Shown here: one piece after another, positions 22,361-34,895 of the stretch | Position numbering within the stretch: position 1 is the first letter of the stretch | Layout: each line of letters opens with the position of its first letter | Assembly (NCBI GenBank): GCA_002270565.1 | Contig: NQMI01000164.1 | Span: 50,408 to 89,932 of the forward strand | Source of the DNA: Stenocarpella maydis | Lineage: Eukaryota; Ascomycota; Sordariomycetes; Diaporthales; Diaporthaceae | Direction: 5' to 3' | DNA: 39,525 nt | Made by a program: the position numbers and the translations under genes | The notes under the pieces: model-generated | Seen by the model: only the letters and a program-made list of their open reading frames with translations | Database searches by the model: none | Told to the model about the DNA's origin: nothing

Positions 22361-24426
22361 ATGGCGTCCCTCTCCAATCGCTGCAGCGAGAGTTAGATCC
22401 CGTATGCCCGCGCTCACAAGGACAATCCAACCGCGTGGCAATTTTAGACGCCCGAGGCCCATGATCTCGCAAGGCGTCAGAGCAAGCTGCTCTTCGTGAG
22501 CATTAGATACAGTGCTTGCCATTGGTGCCACGTCATGGCTCACGAGAGCTTCGATAACCCAGGCATTGCTAAGTATGTTGCTGAACGAGAAGTTCATATC
22601 TGTCAAGATCGACCGTGAGGAGCGCCCTGACATCGACATGCAGTACATGGACTTCGTGGCGGCGACAACTGGTGATGGAGGCTGGCCCTTGAACATCTTT
22701 GTCACCCCGGGCCCGGAACCTATGTTTGGAGGGACGTATCGGCCCGGAACCGACGCTGCCGACATGGAAGCGCCAACTTCCGAGATATCTTGGCCATGGT
22801 GGGCAGGATGTGGGCTGAGAATGAAGCCAAGGTGAGGGATAGTGGCAAGCAAATCACCGAAGCCCTGCGCCGGTTTGCTAGACAGTCGACGGCTGAGGGG
22901 GACGGTGAAGGCGATGGTAACATGAGTTTGGACCTCCTCACTGAATCGCATCTGCATTATAAATCCGATTTCGACAATACCCACGGCGGCTTCGGCGAAG
23001 CACCAAAGCTCCCCACCCCAGGCAATCTGACGCATCTCATCCTCCTCGGTACTTCTGGAAAAGAAGTGAAAGACGTCTTGGGAGAGGATAAATGCACGGA
23101 TGCAAAAGAGATGGTGCTTAAGACATTGCGGCACATGGCCCTGGGAGGTATCAAGGACCAGGTTGGGAATGGCTTTGCTCGCTATTCAGTGACTCGGGAC
23201 TGGTCGCTTCCTCACTTCGAGAAGACGCTTTACGGCAATGCTCAACTGCTGCCTCTCTACCTGGACGCCTTCTTGCTGAGCGGCGACGATATCTACCTTC
23301 ATATCACTCACGGCATTGCGAGATACCTGACAACTCCTCCCATGAGTTCGGACCAAGGAGGCATCCACGTGAGCGAAGATGCTAATTCGGCACCTCCAAC
23401 ACCTGAGGCAGGAAAAGAAAGAAGGCGCTTTCTACGTCTGGGACTATGACGAACTAGATGTCCTTTTGGAGAAGGACGAGTTGCAGATCTGTGCCCGATA
23501 CTGGAATATCAAACCTAGTGGAAATGTCGACAGTCAGCACGACATTCAGGGTGAGCTGAAGGGTCTGAACACGCTGTGTGTACAGATGAGCACCGAGGAG
23601 CTGGCCAAGTCCGTCGACAAGACCACGGAACAAGTCGAAGAGGCCATGCAACGCGTACGCGAGAAAATACTTAAGTACCGCGACGAGCACCGACCCCGTC
23701 CCGTGCTGGATGACAAAAACATGACCTCATGGAACGGGCTGGCAATAGGGGACCTCGCGCGAACCAGCGCAACGCTCGACGCAGCCGGGAACTCCGAGGA
23801 GGCCAAGGCGCATCTCGCAGCCGCCCGAAAGGCAGCGAGCTTCATCCGCGAGAATCTCTTGAGCCCGGAGTCGAGCACGCTGCGGCCCGTGTACCGCGAG
23901 GGGCCAGGAGACACGCCTGGGTTCGCGGACGACTACGCGTACCTGAACTCGGGGCTGGTCGACCTGTACGAGGCGGCGTTCGACGACGCGTGCCTCGAGT
24001 GGGCCGACGCGCTCCAGCAGACGCAGGTCCGGCTGTTTTGGGACGACCAGGGCCAGGGCGGCTTCTTTTCCACGCACGCGGATCAGCACGATATCCTGGT
24101 GCGGTCCAAGGACGCCGTTGACAACGCCGAGCCGGGGACCGACGGCGTCAGCGCCTGGAACTTGCTGAGGCTGGGCTCGCTGCTGGATGATGCGGCGTGC
24201 TCGGATAAGGGGGGCCAAGACGGTCGCGGCGTTTGGGCCGGAGATGCGAAGATAGCCTGCTGCGTACTCGGGGCTTCTGGGCGCGGCGGCGGCGGCGCGT
24301 GTGGGACTGAAGGGCGGGATGCTGGCCGGGGAGGGCGAGCTTATTAGTGCGGCTGTCAAGAGGCTACAGGGGGACTGTGAGGCCCGGTTGGGCGATGTTA
24401 CGTGTCGGCGGCAGTGCGAAGAGTGA
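22361..24426 (+). pseudogene. YyaL/SPATA20-type thioredoxin-fold (DUF255) protein, broken
   Basis: The reading frame, followed across breaks, covers nearly the whole family. It has NP-AW, YSACHWCHVM (CHWC box, 22517-22537) and HESFDNP, then FISVKIDREERPDID, GGWPLNIFVTP and MFGGTY. The downstream (alpha/alpha)6 part shows GGFGEAPK, FARYSVTRDWSLPHFEKTLYGNAQ, EDANSA, GAFYVWDYDEL, MTSWNGL and FADDYAYL. Breaks: TAG at 22394 and 22445, a frameshift near 22575, another near 22775, a third near 23420, a fourth near 24200, and TAG at 24253. The start ATG at 22361 is chosen because it is in frame with the CHWC box. In other organisms these proteins combine a thioredoxin-like domain with a glycan-processing-like fold; their activity is poorly known. 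It lies 320 bp from the repeat island. Confidence 0.85.
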
Positions 24427-25116
24427 GTGGCTGAAGAGCAGGAATCAGCTGCGGAGGGACGACCTGTCGCATCCTTGATGCCCAGGAGATCAATGGCCTG
24501 GCCTCGTGAACAGGTACTTGTAGAATTGCAGCGGGCATCTGTCCTAATCCACCAAGGTATCATTTCCTGCCGGCTCAGGTAGGTAGACGAGCTTGAGGAT
24601 GCCGCCACTATCTAAAACGTCTCGTTGACGACAGATTATCATGCTCTGGAACTGCAAGAATGGTAGCTAATTCCGATATCTTATCTGTGTTTGAAGGTCA
24701 CCCAAGGCAAAGCTCACTTCGTGACACGATATACTAACGTTATCAACGGCTTTTTCAAAGTTTCGCCTTGGAATCCAGGTTGCACTACATGTCACTACGA
24801 CATGAGACAGTCCCTATGTACATGATGCCTCGAGCAACGTTACTTTACCTTACATTGCCAATGCTGAATGCGTTTTACTTCTGGGAGATATTATAACTCG
24901 CGACTTGAAATACAAAGTGCAAGTAGTTGGTGTGTATGAACTTTGTCTAGCGTGGAGCACGGGAAATGAATATACAATTAAGAGGACGGCCAAACGCCCA
25001 GTGTAAGACCGAAGAGGAGAGAGAGGAGAGCGACCAGTCGCTGTGTGTATAACAGCAGAGTATAGCCAAGAGCAATTCTCTAGAAAGCTCATGGGAATTC
25101 GCTTCTCACATTATTC
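24427..25116. other. Intergenic between convergent genes
   Basis: This is the shared 3' region of the plus-strand YyaL-like pseudogene and the minus-strand gene that ends near 25117. No coding sequence is supported; an AG-rich run lies at about 25005-25035. Confidence 0.4.
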
Positions 25117-26876
25117 TCACCTGCAATTTTGTAACCTTTCCAGGTCTGATCTGCCGGTCCACCTTCGCCTCGCTGATGAGCTCTTTCTAACCCGTGCGCT
25201 TCGGGCACTGTGAGCCTCCAGTGCCGACGACGCCCACCTTGAGTCGCGCCGGCCCTCGCTCTCCACGGGACTGCTGACGGTAGCTGCCGGCCGTGTGTCT
25301 TGGGCGATCTCGGGGGCTTGCTCTGGCTGAGTGCTGGCGCCCTCCTGCAGTTCAGCCACGAGGGCCGCGACAGGATCGTCCCGGTGAAAATCATCGAGCG
25401 AGCCCAGATAATCAGCCAGCGCGCTAGAATAGTCCTCGGCCAGGAAGGCATCGATCGCATCTGTAGAATACTCTCCAGGCATATCGGGGGTTTCGTCATG
25501 ATTCGTAGGGAGCTGGATATCCTCCTCGGGAACGGGATAGGTCTCCGTAGGATACTCTGCACCTATGCTGAGAGCCTCGCCATAAGTTGCAGGAAGCCCA
25601 GGGTCGTTTTGGACGTGGTCGCTGACCATAGACCCGAGGACATCGATGCCCTTCTCGGGAGCCTCGACGTGGTTTGTAAGGGGCTGAGGATACTCTCCTG
25701 GAACAGGCAGCAGGGCCAATCCTGTGGATGGCAGTGGTGGCTCGCCAGTGAGAAAGTTACTGTTGCGGTTACTGTCTATTTGTTTGCGGGATGTTGGTTG
25801 AAGCCCTTGGTGTGGCACCTGAGAACCGACTTGGTGAATTTGGGCACTGCCGTTCTGGATGGGGACGGGTACAGATATCCTGGTGGCCTTTCGACAATAC
25901 GCTTTTTAGGAGCAGTTTCACTTGCAGTGTCAACATTTTGCTCCCCATGACCACAAGCGTATACCTGGGGACCATTATAGTCACCGTGCTTCCGTTTATT
26001 GGCTGGCTTGCTCAGCTTACGAATCTCCTCGAGGCGGGAATAAAGCCTGTCATGCCCTTGAGGCTTGTAAGGAGGCCGAGACGCAGGGAGCGGGTAAGCT
26101 ATCTTGAACGCCCTCCATGAGCGAAGGGACTGGTCAGCCCATTTCAGACAGGCGTCGCGTTCGGCAGCGCTCAAGGCCGGGGAGAAGGATGCTTCTTTGG
26201 CAAGCTCTCCCGCCGGGAGGAAAGTGATGTTGGTCTCGGTCAAGAGGGATGGTAGATTGCAGAACGTTTACAGGCACTCAAGGTGGACGTATGCAGCGTT
26301 GTGGTACCTGTCGAGGATTACATTCTTGAGGTCAAGGAACTCGGAAATGCACACACGGAATTGACCAGCCCTGATGGTCCCCCTGTTGCAAGGGCACCTG
26401 GCGAACCTGCATCTGGTGCTATCGAGGCCGCGCGGGTGGCGACGGCCCGTACGTGCGGGCTGCTTTCCCACCCTGAACAAAATCAAGCGGGGTTTTCTGA
26501 CGGTGTGGAAGATGTACTCGTCGAACTGGTGTCCAGAGAACTTGGTGTTGGCTTGGATCTCTATGCCATCGTAGGAGACGAGAAGGCGGTTGGTGGCGGG
26601 CTGCCTGACTGGCGAAAAGGGGCGTAACTTGTAATATTTGTCAGCCACATTGCCGTCGTCCTCTCCGGTACCGGGTCTACGCTTCGGGACTAGACCGCCC
26701 TCGGTTGGTTCATGTGTTGTGTCTAGAAAGGGACGAATGTGTTCGGGAACGGGCACGAATCCGCCGGGAATCTTGACGTATTTAAAAGAAGGCGGCGATT
26801 TTGTGAGACTGTTGGCGCTCTGCCAAGCACGAGTCTGTGGGTTGGCGTTCTGGTTGGGCGCCGTTGTGTAGTGCAT
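25117..26876 (-). pseudogene. Unknown fungal gene with Cys/His cluster, interrupted
   Basis: I do not recognise this family. The likely start is ATG at 26876 (MHYTTAPNQ); the frame has no ATG further upstream. It contains SFKYVKIPGGFVPVPEHIRP and a possible zinc-binding segment with CRFARCPC, C, HN and HLEC spaced over about 50 residues (about 26290-26440). TAA at 26268-26270 interrupts the frame, yet the same frame stays open to 25776 with coding-like sequence (RDACLKWADQSLRSWRAFK, KKRIVE). Beyond that an overlapping frame from about 25818 encodes an acidic Pro/Glu-rich tail to 25117; a frameshift or a missed intron links them. The stop is consistent with a CAA-to-TAA change. The neighbours are a convergent pseudogene and, head to head, the small ORF and CPS1-type gene. 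Confidence 0.5.
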
Positions 26877-28016
26877 ATTTTCTGTCACGGACCGCCTTAC
26901 ACGGTCCAACGATACCGGCGCCAAACTCGTATCAGCAGGTGCGTTGAAATGGACAGTCACGCATTAGTTGTTGGAGACACTTGGTGGCAGACAATGCTGG
27001 AGACGGCGCTCGGCACCTTTATCTACGAATGGGCCATGTTAAAGACAGGCCGGGAGGCATTGTCAATGAGGACAATGTCGGCTGGGTGGGTGGGTGGATA
27101 AAACACGGGAGTGGTCTCTATTCGTGGGAACCGGGGCGGCAGAGACATGCTACAGAGCACTACTGGGCAGCAGGCGTCGCAGAAAGAGACGCAGGACTTC
27201 ATCCTTGCTCATTCCGACGAGGTGTAGGCGCTGTTCACCCTTGCGGCGACAACTGGCAGGTGGCGGCAGTGTGTTGTTGGACGTGCCTGGCAGGAGGACG
27301 CCGCCACACGGCCAGTCCACACGAGTTAGCTGTTTGCGATGTCAGCCAAGTGCTCCCAGGTCAAATCTGAGGCAAGGTCACGGTGAAGCGGTTAGGAGGG
27401 AATCAGGATCTTGTATGCATTTTATCAACAGGATACCAGTAGGTAGTTCAGAACAGGTCTGTGAAATGCTAAGGAATCTCATCATATTGGGCAAGGGCTG
27501 CTGCGAAGTATGACCTGAAGAGGGTAAGCTCCAAAGACTGGCACCTGTTTGAACTCACCTGGCTGTTTATCACGTTTCATTCACTCGCGGTGGACCTCCA
27601 CTAGAGTGCGGCCGCGAGTTGGTGATGTGGTGGTGATGGTGGTGATGGTGGTGGCTCTGTGACGGTTATGCGCGAGGCAAAGCCCATGGCACACGGCTGA
27701 GAGCAAACAAAATTTTCCAGAGTCAATTCCAGGAGCATCCATCGGAGCATCGGCGAGGTGACCCCACTATCAAGCCAAGCCAGGCGGACCTCGTATCTGG
27801 GGCTCGGTCTAGCCAGATCAATCGGGACCCCGTGCTTGGGCTGCTGCACGCTCAACAGGAACAGCCGCGTTTAACAAGCCGACCTACTAAGTAGGGGACT
27901 TGAGCAGTGGACGTTAGTAAGTAATACTATGGTGTTAGACTGCTAGACTATACTACCTTGGTATAATGTATACGGAGTACTGGGTCCTTGACCCCTGGGT
28001 AGTATCCAATTCCAGC
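26877..28016. other. Intergenic region with a GGTGAT microsatellite
   Basis: This is the divergent promoter region between the minus-strand gene (start 26876) and the plus-strand genes to the right. Open frames here lack coding character. GGTGAT/GGTGGT repeats lie at about 27620-27654 beside a NotI-like GCGGCCGC (27608-27615). TACGGAGTAC occurs at 27971-27980. Confidence 0.4.
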
Positions 28017-28145
28017 ATGGAGCAACTGAATCTAGACGAAGACTGCCCGCGGTGTTGCGGCTGTTGTACACGCAGTATCGCCCTCTTGCCTCGTATTAAG
28101 TATGGGGTCCGTGTCTGCACCAGGTGCCACGGCAGGACGAGTTAA
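28017..28145 (+). CDS. Small Cys-rich ORF (42 residues)
   Basis: ATG to TAA, 43 codons. The N-terminal half reads MEQLNLDEDCPRCCGCC and the C-terminal end VCTRCHGRTS, so there are two Cys-x2-Cys groups about 20 residues apart with extra Cys, the spacing of a zinc ribbon. No signal peptide. It lies about 790 bp upstream of the CPS1-type start on the same strand, so it could be an independent micro-gene, an upstream ORF in a long leader, or chance in GC-rich sequence. No homologue comes to mind. Confidence 0.3.
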   Translation: MEQLNLDEDCPRCCGCCTRSIALLPRIKYGVRVCTRCHGRTS

Positions 28146-28937
28146 GTGTTTGATCTAGGTCGTATCTCGTTGTCCTAGCTGAGATGCACAAGTACCGCGG
28201 CCGCCTAACCCGACTTGGGCTCGCCCGCCTGCTGCCCCTGACGCTGACGCTACCAGACAGGACGCTTGATATCAAGACGTGCCTCTACGTCACTCGTTAC
28301 ATGGCTGGCTTCCCTGGCCTCTTCTGTCTTGTTTCTGTTTACCTGTGCTGCGTCGGCCCCGACGCGGGAGGTGCAGCAGCATATCTACACTATCTACCAG
28401 ACCCCCATCTACCTACCTAGGTACTTCAAGTTCCCTGGGCACTGTGCATTCTCCAGCATAGCACACTGCCTAGCCCTCCTCTGTTCTGCGCTACAATTAC
28501 ACCGACACACCAAGGCCAGTCCACAGTCCACATCCATCGCCCGCACAGCTCGGTCATCGGCCGGCTCAACCGGTTGCTCTCTCTCTCCTTCTCCATCCCG
28601 TCGTTTTCGAATCTCCCGACCCCCGACTCTAGACACGGATTGGCATTGTGCATTCGCATCCGCATAGTCGCCCAGCCCGGTAATCCTTCTTCGTACACGT
28701 CTTCTGGCCCGCCGGCCAACAGCCGAGCAAGCAACTCTGGGCCTCGCCAGGGTCCAACTTTAGTTGACAGGCTTGGTGTCTGTTCCACCAGCCAGCCCGC
28801 TGACTCGACCTGGTTCATCCATACACTAACTACATCGACCTGTCTGCCCTCCACCGCGCCATCCTGTTCAATCTGTCCATCCTTCCTTGCAGCACGCCCA
28901 CGACGGGCTCCAGCGCCACCGCGACTGCCCGCACACC
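28146..28937 (+). promoter_or_regulatory. Upstream and leader region of the CPS1-type gene
   Basis: It is rich in C and T, with CTCTCTCTCTCCTTCTCC at about 28577-28594 and CACC repeats near the start codon, as is common in leaders of highly expressed fungal genes. No TATA box is convincing. Open frames in it are unlikely to be genes. Confidence 0.4.
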
Positions 28938-31900
28938 ATGTCGCCAGGACTCAGCCCAGAGCTGCGGGACCGCCTGGAGGAGCTGGACAAGGAATTAGAA
29001 GTATGTTGACCTCTTGCTCTCCTCCTGGGTGCGCTCAGGCGCCCGCCTCGGCTGTACCTGCGCGTACCTCCTCGGAAAGTCCATGCACGCAATGGCGGGG
29101 TCGCTCGCTCAGTCTTGGCCCGGCTCGACCCCCCAAACTGCCATAGCAGTCCACCCCGGCACAATGAATCGAGCGTATGCTAACCTATGCCCTTTGTTCT
29201 GTTTCTAGGAGGGTGATATCACACAAAAAGGGTACGTTCTTGTCCCGCGATCCATTCTACCTTGGCACCGTCTCTGTCTCAAGCCCAAGCCAAGAGCTTC
29301 GCCATTGTCGTGTCACGCGATGCCATGCGATGCCTCCCCGTGCGCCCCTTTGTCGAATTCACCTCGTCCCACCTCGTCCCGGCAACTCATCTGCCTCCAC
29401 TCTCCTAGTCCTGTCTGTGACTTGCCGTTCTGACTCTCCGCGATCCCAACTAGATACCAAAAGCGTAGGACACAGCTGCTCTCCCAATATGGTGCTGCTC
29501 TCCAGGAGCCGTCCGGCCTGCGCATCCACTCCCCCGACAGTTCCTCCCACCCATCCAACGATGGCACTCGGGCAGGCGCCCTTGCCACCCTGAGTGCCAA
29601 CTCCCCCGACCTCAGTATCCCGCCATCCCCAGGCCCCGGCACCGGCATGTCTTCGCCGTCCGGTCCGGGAGGAGGGTCGCAGTCCCCGTTCTCTTTACCT
29701 CCCGACCAGCATCCAGCCTCCCTCCTCGCCCCTGGAGGCACCTTCGCTGACTCCCGCCCTGGCCTGCTCCAACGTGACTCCCTGTTTCTCGTGCCGGGCC
29801 AGGATATGGGGATTTCCGAGTCGGCGACGAGGTCACCTACAATGGCCTCGGGCGACTATGCTTTCAACCCCGAGCACCACCAGGGCGGATATGGGGAGCC
29901 CGACCAACCTTACGACAGCAGGACGGGCACTCTGCTGGATGCGCAGGGTTACTTTTCCGACTTTGCCGGCCAGCAGGCTTACGAACAGAACCCCTCGGAA
30001 CAATATGGAGGCCCACAGCGATACTCATCGAGCGACGCCTTCTCGCCGACCGCCGCCATGGCGCCTCCCATGCTCACGGCCAACGACCTTCCGACCGCCG
30101 AAACCCTTGAATACCAGCTGCCGCTCGAGCCCCGCGAGGTCCCCTTCGCCATCTTTGACCCCCATGACTCAAGCGTCCAGATGTCACAGTTCGATAATAT
30201 CGCCGCGGTTCTGCGTCACCGTGGTCGTACATCTGCCAAGCTTCCTGCGTACTGGGTTCTCGACAACCGAGGCAAGGAGACCGCATCTATCACCTGGGAT
30301 AAACTAGCCTCCAGGGCAGAAAAGGTGGCGCAGGTCATACGAGATAAGAGCTCGTTATACAGGGGTGACCGCGTTGCGCTCATATATCGCGATACCGAGA
30401 TCATCGACTTCGCTATCGCCCTTCTCGGTTGCTTTATCGCCGGCGTCGTGGCAGTGCCGATCAATGAGTTGCAAGACTACCAGAAGCTTAACCTAATCCT
30501 TACGTCGACGCAAGCACACCTGGCTCTGACTACCGACAACAACCTCAAGGCCTTCCAGAGAGACATCACAGTTCAAAAACTCACGTGGCCAAAGGGTGTA
30601 GAATGGTGGAAGACAAACGAGTTTGGCAGCTATCACCCCAAGAAGAAGGACGATACCCCGGCACTGTCCGTGCCAGACCTGGCATACGTCGAGTTCTCCA
30701 GGGCTCCAACTGGGGACCTGAGAGGAGTCGTGCTGAGCCACCGGACCATCATGCACCAAATGGCCTGCTTGAGTGCCATCATATCACAAGTGCCCAGTAA
30801 CTCGCCTGGCGATACCTTTAGTTCAGTACTTCGGGATAAGAACGGACGGCTGATTGGAGGTGGTGCCAGCAGCGAGATACTGTTATCGTACCTGGACCCG
30901 CGCCAGGGCATCGGCATGATACTGGGTGTATTGCTAACTGTCTACGGCGGCCACACTACCGTGTGGCTGGAGAACAAGGCCGTTGAGGTTCCCGGCCTCT
31001 ATGCGCACCTCATCACTAAATACAGGGCCACCCTGATGGTTGCCGACTACCCTGGTTTGAAACGAGCTGCTTATAATTATCAGCAAGATCCGATGACAAC
31101 CCGGAACTACAAGAAAGGGACCGAGCCGAATTTCCAGTCAGTAAAGCTGTGTCTGATTGACACGGTCACGGTCGATTGCGAGTTCCATGAGCTGCTGGCG
31201 GACCGGTGGCTGAGGCCGCTGAGGAATCCAAGAGCTAGGGAGGTGGTAGCGCCCATGCTCTGTCTCCCCGAGCATGGAGGCATGGTCATCAGCGTCCGAG
31301 ACTGGCTTGGCGGGGAGGAGCGTATGGGTTGCCCTCTGAAGCTGGACGTGGACGAGGACGATACAGACTCCGAGGCGGAAAGGGCCAAAGAGGAGAAGGA
31401 GAAGCCTTCGAACGGCTTCGGTGGCAGTCTTCTCAGTGGGGGCACGACCAATGTGACAGAGCAGCGCGCTAAGAACGAGTTGAGCGAGGTGCTCCTTGAC
31501 AGGGAAGCCCTGAAATCCAACGAGGTTCTCGTGGTTGCGATTGGTGACGAGGCGAGGAAGAAATCCAGCGACTCTACCACGGTCCGCATTGGAGCTTTCG
31601 GGTATCCGATACCTGACGCGACGCTAGCCGTTGTCGACCCGGAGACTGGCTTGCTCGCCTCTCCGCACTCCATCGGCGAGATCTGGGTGGATTCGCCGTC
31701 ACTGTCGGGTGGCTTCTGGGCTCTTCCCAAACACACAGAGCAGATATTTCACGCCAGGCCCTACAAGTTCGACCCTGGCAACCCGACACCAACTCCGGTG
31801 GAGCCAGAATTCCTGCGGACAGGACTTCTTGGCACCATCATCGAAGGCAAGGTGTTCGTCCTTGGGCTGTACGAGGACCGTATCAGGCAAAAAGTGGAAT

Positions 31901-34895
31901 GGGTCGAACACGGCCATGAGGTGGCCGAGTACCGGTATTTCTTCGTCCAGCACCTCGTTGTCAGCATCATGCGCAATATCCCCAAGATCTTCGACTGCTC
32001 TGCATTCGACGTCTTCGTCAACGAAGAGCACCTCCCCGTTGTGGTCCTGGAGTCGACCTCGGCTTCAACGGCACCCGCAACTTCTGGTGGCCCACCACGG
32101 CAGCTAGACACTGCACTCTTGGATTCCCTATCCGAGAGATGCATGGACGTCCTGATGCAAGAGCACCACCTGCGCGTGTACTGCGTGCTGATTACAGCGC
32201 CAAACTCACTTCCCAGAGTCCTTAAGAACGGTCGTAGGGAGATCGGAAACATGCTCTGCCGGAAGGAGTTCGACCTCGGTAACCTGCCCGCCGTGCACGT
32301 CAAGTTCGGTGTCGAGCATGCGGTTCTGAATTTACCCATCGGCGTCGACCCCATAGGAGGCATCTGGTCCCAAATCGCTTCAGAGTCTAGGGCTGAAGTC
32401 CTGGGCCCAGTAGATAAGCAATATTCTGGCATTGACCGTCGCGAGGTCGTGATTGATGACCGCACATCTACGCCGCTTAACAATTTCCGGACCATCACCG
32501 ACCTCATCCAGTGGAGAGTGGCGAGGCAGCCCGAAGAGCTATCCTACTGTACTATTGACGCTAAAGGCAAGGAGGGCAAGGGCATCACATGGAAGAAGTT
32601 CGACACCAGGGTTGCTGCAGTAGCAATGTACCTGAAGAACAAGGTTAAGATCAGGCCGAGGGACCATATCATACTCATGTACACGCACTCGGAGGAGTTT
32701 GTGTTTGCCGTCCACGCGTGCATCAACCTCGGTGCGGTTGTCATCCCTTGCGCTCCGATGGACCAAAACCGTCTGCCCGAAGACGTCCCGGCTTTCTTGC
32801 ACCTGGTTGCAGATTACAATGTCAGGGCTGTCCTGGTCAACCAGGACGTCGATCACCTGCTTAAGATGAAGCCGGTCGCCCAGCACATCAAACAGTCTGC
32901 CCAGATCCTGAAGATCAATGTCCCGCCCTGCTACAACACTACGAAACCTCCCAAACAGAACAGCGGCTTGAGAGACCTGGGGATTACCATTGACCCGTCG
33001 TGGATACAGCCAGGCTACCCTGTCATCATCTGGACCTACTGGACCCCCGATCAGAGGAGGCTCGCTGTGCAACTGGGACATGACACAATCCTCGGGATGT
33101 GCAAGGTCCAGAAGGAGACTTGTCAAATGACCAGCTCTCGGCCAGTTTTGGGGTGTGTCAGAAGTACTACGGGATTAGGCTTTATCCATACCTGCCTCAT
33201 GGGTATCTACATTGGCACGCCCACGTACCTGTTATCGCCTGTGGAGTTCGCACAGAACCCCATATCTCTGTTCATGATTCTTTCGCGATACAAGGTCAAG
33301 GACACGTACGCCACGCCTCAGATGCTTGACCACGCTATGGCTCTCATGCCAGGAAAGGGATTTACGCTGCACGAGATGAAGAACATGATGATTTCAGCGG
33401 AGGGCCGGCCGCGGATCGATGTATTCCAGAAAGTGCGGTTGCACTTCGCAGCGACTGGTCTCGACCGCACGGCCATCAACACGGTCTACTCTCATGTCCT
33501 CAACCCGATGATTGCATCCCGCTCGTACATGTGCATCGAACCGATCGAGCTCTGGCTTGACACAAAGGCCCTCCGACGAGGTCTAGTTATTCCGACGGAC
33601 CCCGAAACAGATCCCAAGGCTCTTCTTCTTCAGGACTCTGGCATGGTCCCAGTCTCCACGCAGATTGCAATTGTCAATCCTGAGAGCCGCCTTCTCTGTT
33701 GTGATGGCGAATATGGTGAGATCTGGGTCGATTCCGAGGCTTGCGTCAAAGGCTTCTACGGCTCCAAGGACATTTTCGACGCGGAGAGGTTCGATGGCCG
33801 CACACTTGATGGAGACCCAAGTATCAGCTACGTCAGAACCGGTGACCTCGGCTTCCTGCACTGTGTCAGCAGACCCATTGGTCCAGGTGGCGCGCAAGTT
33901 GACATGCAGGTCTTGTTCGTACTGGGCAGTATTGGTGAGACGTTTGAGATCAATGGGCTGAGTCACTATCCCATGGATATTGAGGCATCGGTGGAGAAGA
34001 GCCACAGGAACATCGTCCCTGGAGGCTGGTGAGTCGCCCACACTAGTGCAGCACAGTATTGTTATATATGCTAACGTTTGTCCCAAACAGCGCGGTCTTC
34101 CAAGCCGGCGGTCTTGTCGTCGTGGTTGTAGAAGTCAGCCGCAAAGCATACCTCGCCTCCATTGTACCTGTCATTGTCGACTCCATTCTCAATGAACATC
34201 AAATCATTGTTGATATCGTCGCTTTCGTATCGAAGGGCGACTTCCCGCGCTCCCGTCTCGGTGAGAAACAACGCGGCAAGATTCTAGCGGGCTGGGTATC
34301 TCGGAAGATGAGAACAATAGCACAGTTCGCCATCAGGGATTCTTCAAGTGGGCTAGGAAATGGTGATGGTGATCCAAACCAGGAGGCCCATCGGGCGAGC
34401 TACGGAAGCCATCGAAGCAGCAGCGGCGCGCAGATTGGCCTTGCGTCTGTGGGCAGCACTCTGCGGAACGTCGAGCCAGCCCCGCAGATTCTCGAACAGA
34501 GGGAGCTGGAGTCACAACTTGAGCGCATCTCCGCGATTCCGCCGGAGGCAAGAGCCAATTACGGACCAGGGCCGGGAGAGAACGGCAACGGTCGTGATCA
34601 GATGACGCCCACAGGACCGTCTGCACCGCGTGGACATGGTTTTGATCTTCCTGACTTCGGCCAGTTTGACAATGATAACAGACCAGGCTCTGGTCAACAA
34701 CCTGGCATCCACCAGCAGACACCTGAAATTCGACTCCCCGAGTTCCAAGGCGTGGACTGGAGAGGCCACCCAGCGTACGGGCCGGCCGGCCACGCACGCA
34801 ACCCGTCTCTGCAGAACGAGGAGGACTGGACCGCTGACGCGATCGCGTCAATGAACCTTGTCGATCACGGTGATGGCGGCGGAAGGGGCTATTAG
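28938..34895 (+). CDS. CPS1: DIP2/CPS1-type protein: DMAP1-binding domain plus two AMP-binding domains
   Basis: Four exons: 28938-29000, 29209-29231, 29454-34028 and 34091-34895 (5466 nt, 1821 residues, in frame throughout). Introns begin GTATGT, GTACGT and GTGAGT and end AG; introns 1 and 3 have a TGCTAAC branch site. Residues 1-40 form a DMAP1-binding domain (LSPELRDRLEELDKELEEGD, then ITQKGYQKRR). About 45-175 is Ser/Pro-rich. The first adenylation-like domain is about 180-940 and the second about 1035-1635, followed by a low-complexity Gly/Pro/Gln tail. Only the second domain has a canonical RTGDLG box (about 1490) and a lysine-bearing end (EKQRGKI); the first reads RTGLLG. Both nucleotide-loop motifs are degenerate (FSRAPTGDLRGV and TYWTPDQRRL). 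Homologues are Cochliobolus CPS1 (a general virulence factor), yeast CMR2 and animal DIP2, which acts in diacylglycerol homeostasis. It has no carrier or condensation domain, so it is not a peptide synthetase. The copy looks intact. Confidence 0.93.

Noticed and set aside
22202..23134. 310-codon minus-strand ORF
   Set aside because: Antisense shadow of the YyaL-like gene, whose plus-strand motifs (CHWCH, DREERPD, HFEKTLYGN) are clear.
27094..27513. Overlapping 120-139-codon plus ORFs at 26739-27513
   Set aside because: Cys/Arg/Trp-heavy composition typical of out-of-phase GC-rich sequence, with no motif and no conserved start context.
28574..29146. 190-codon ORF overlapping the start of the CPS1-type gene
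   Set aside because: It lies out of frame across exon 1 and intron 1; the DMAP1-binding sequence and splice sites define the real gene.
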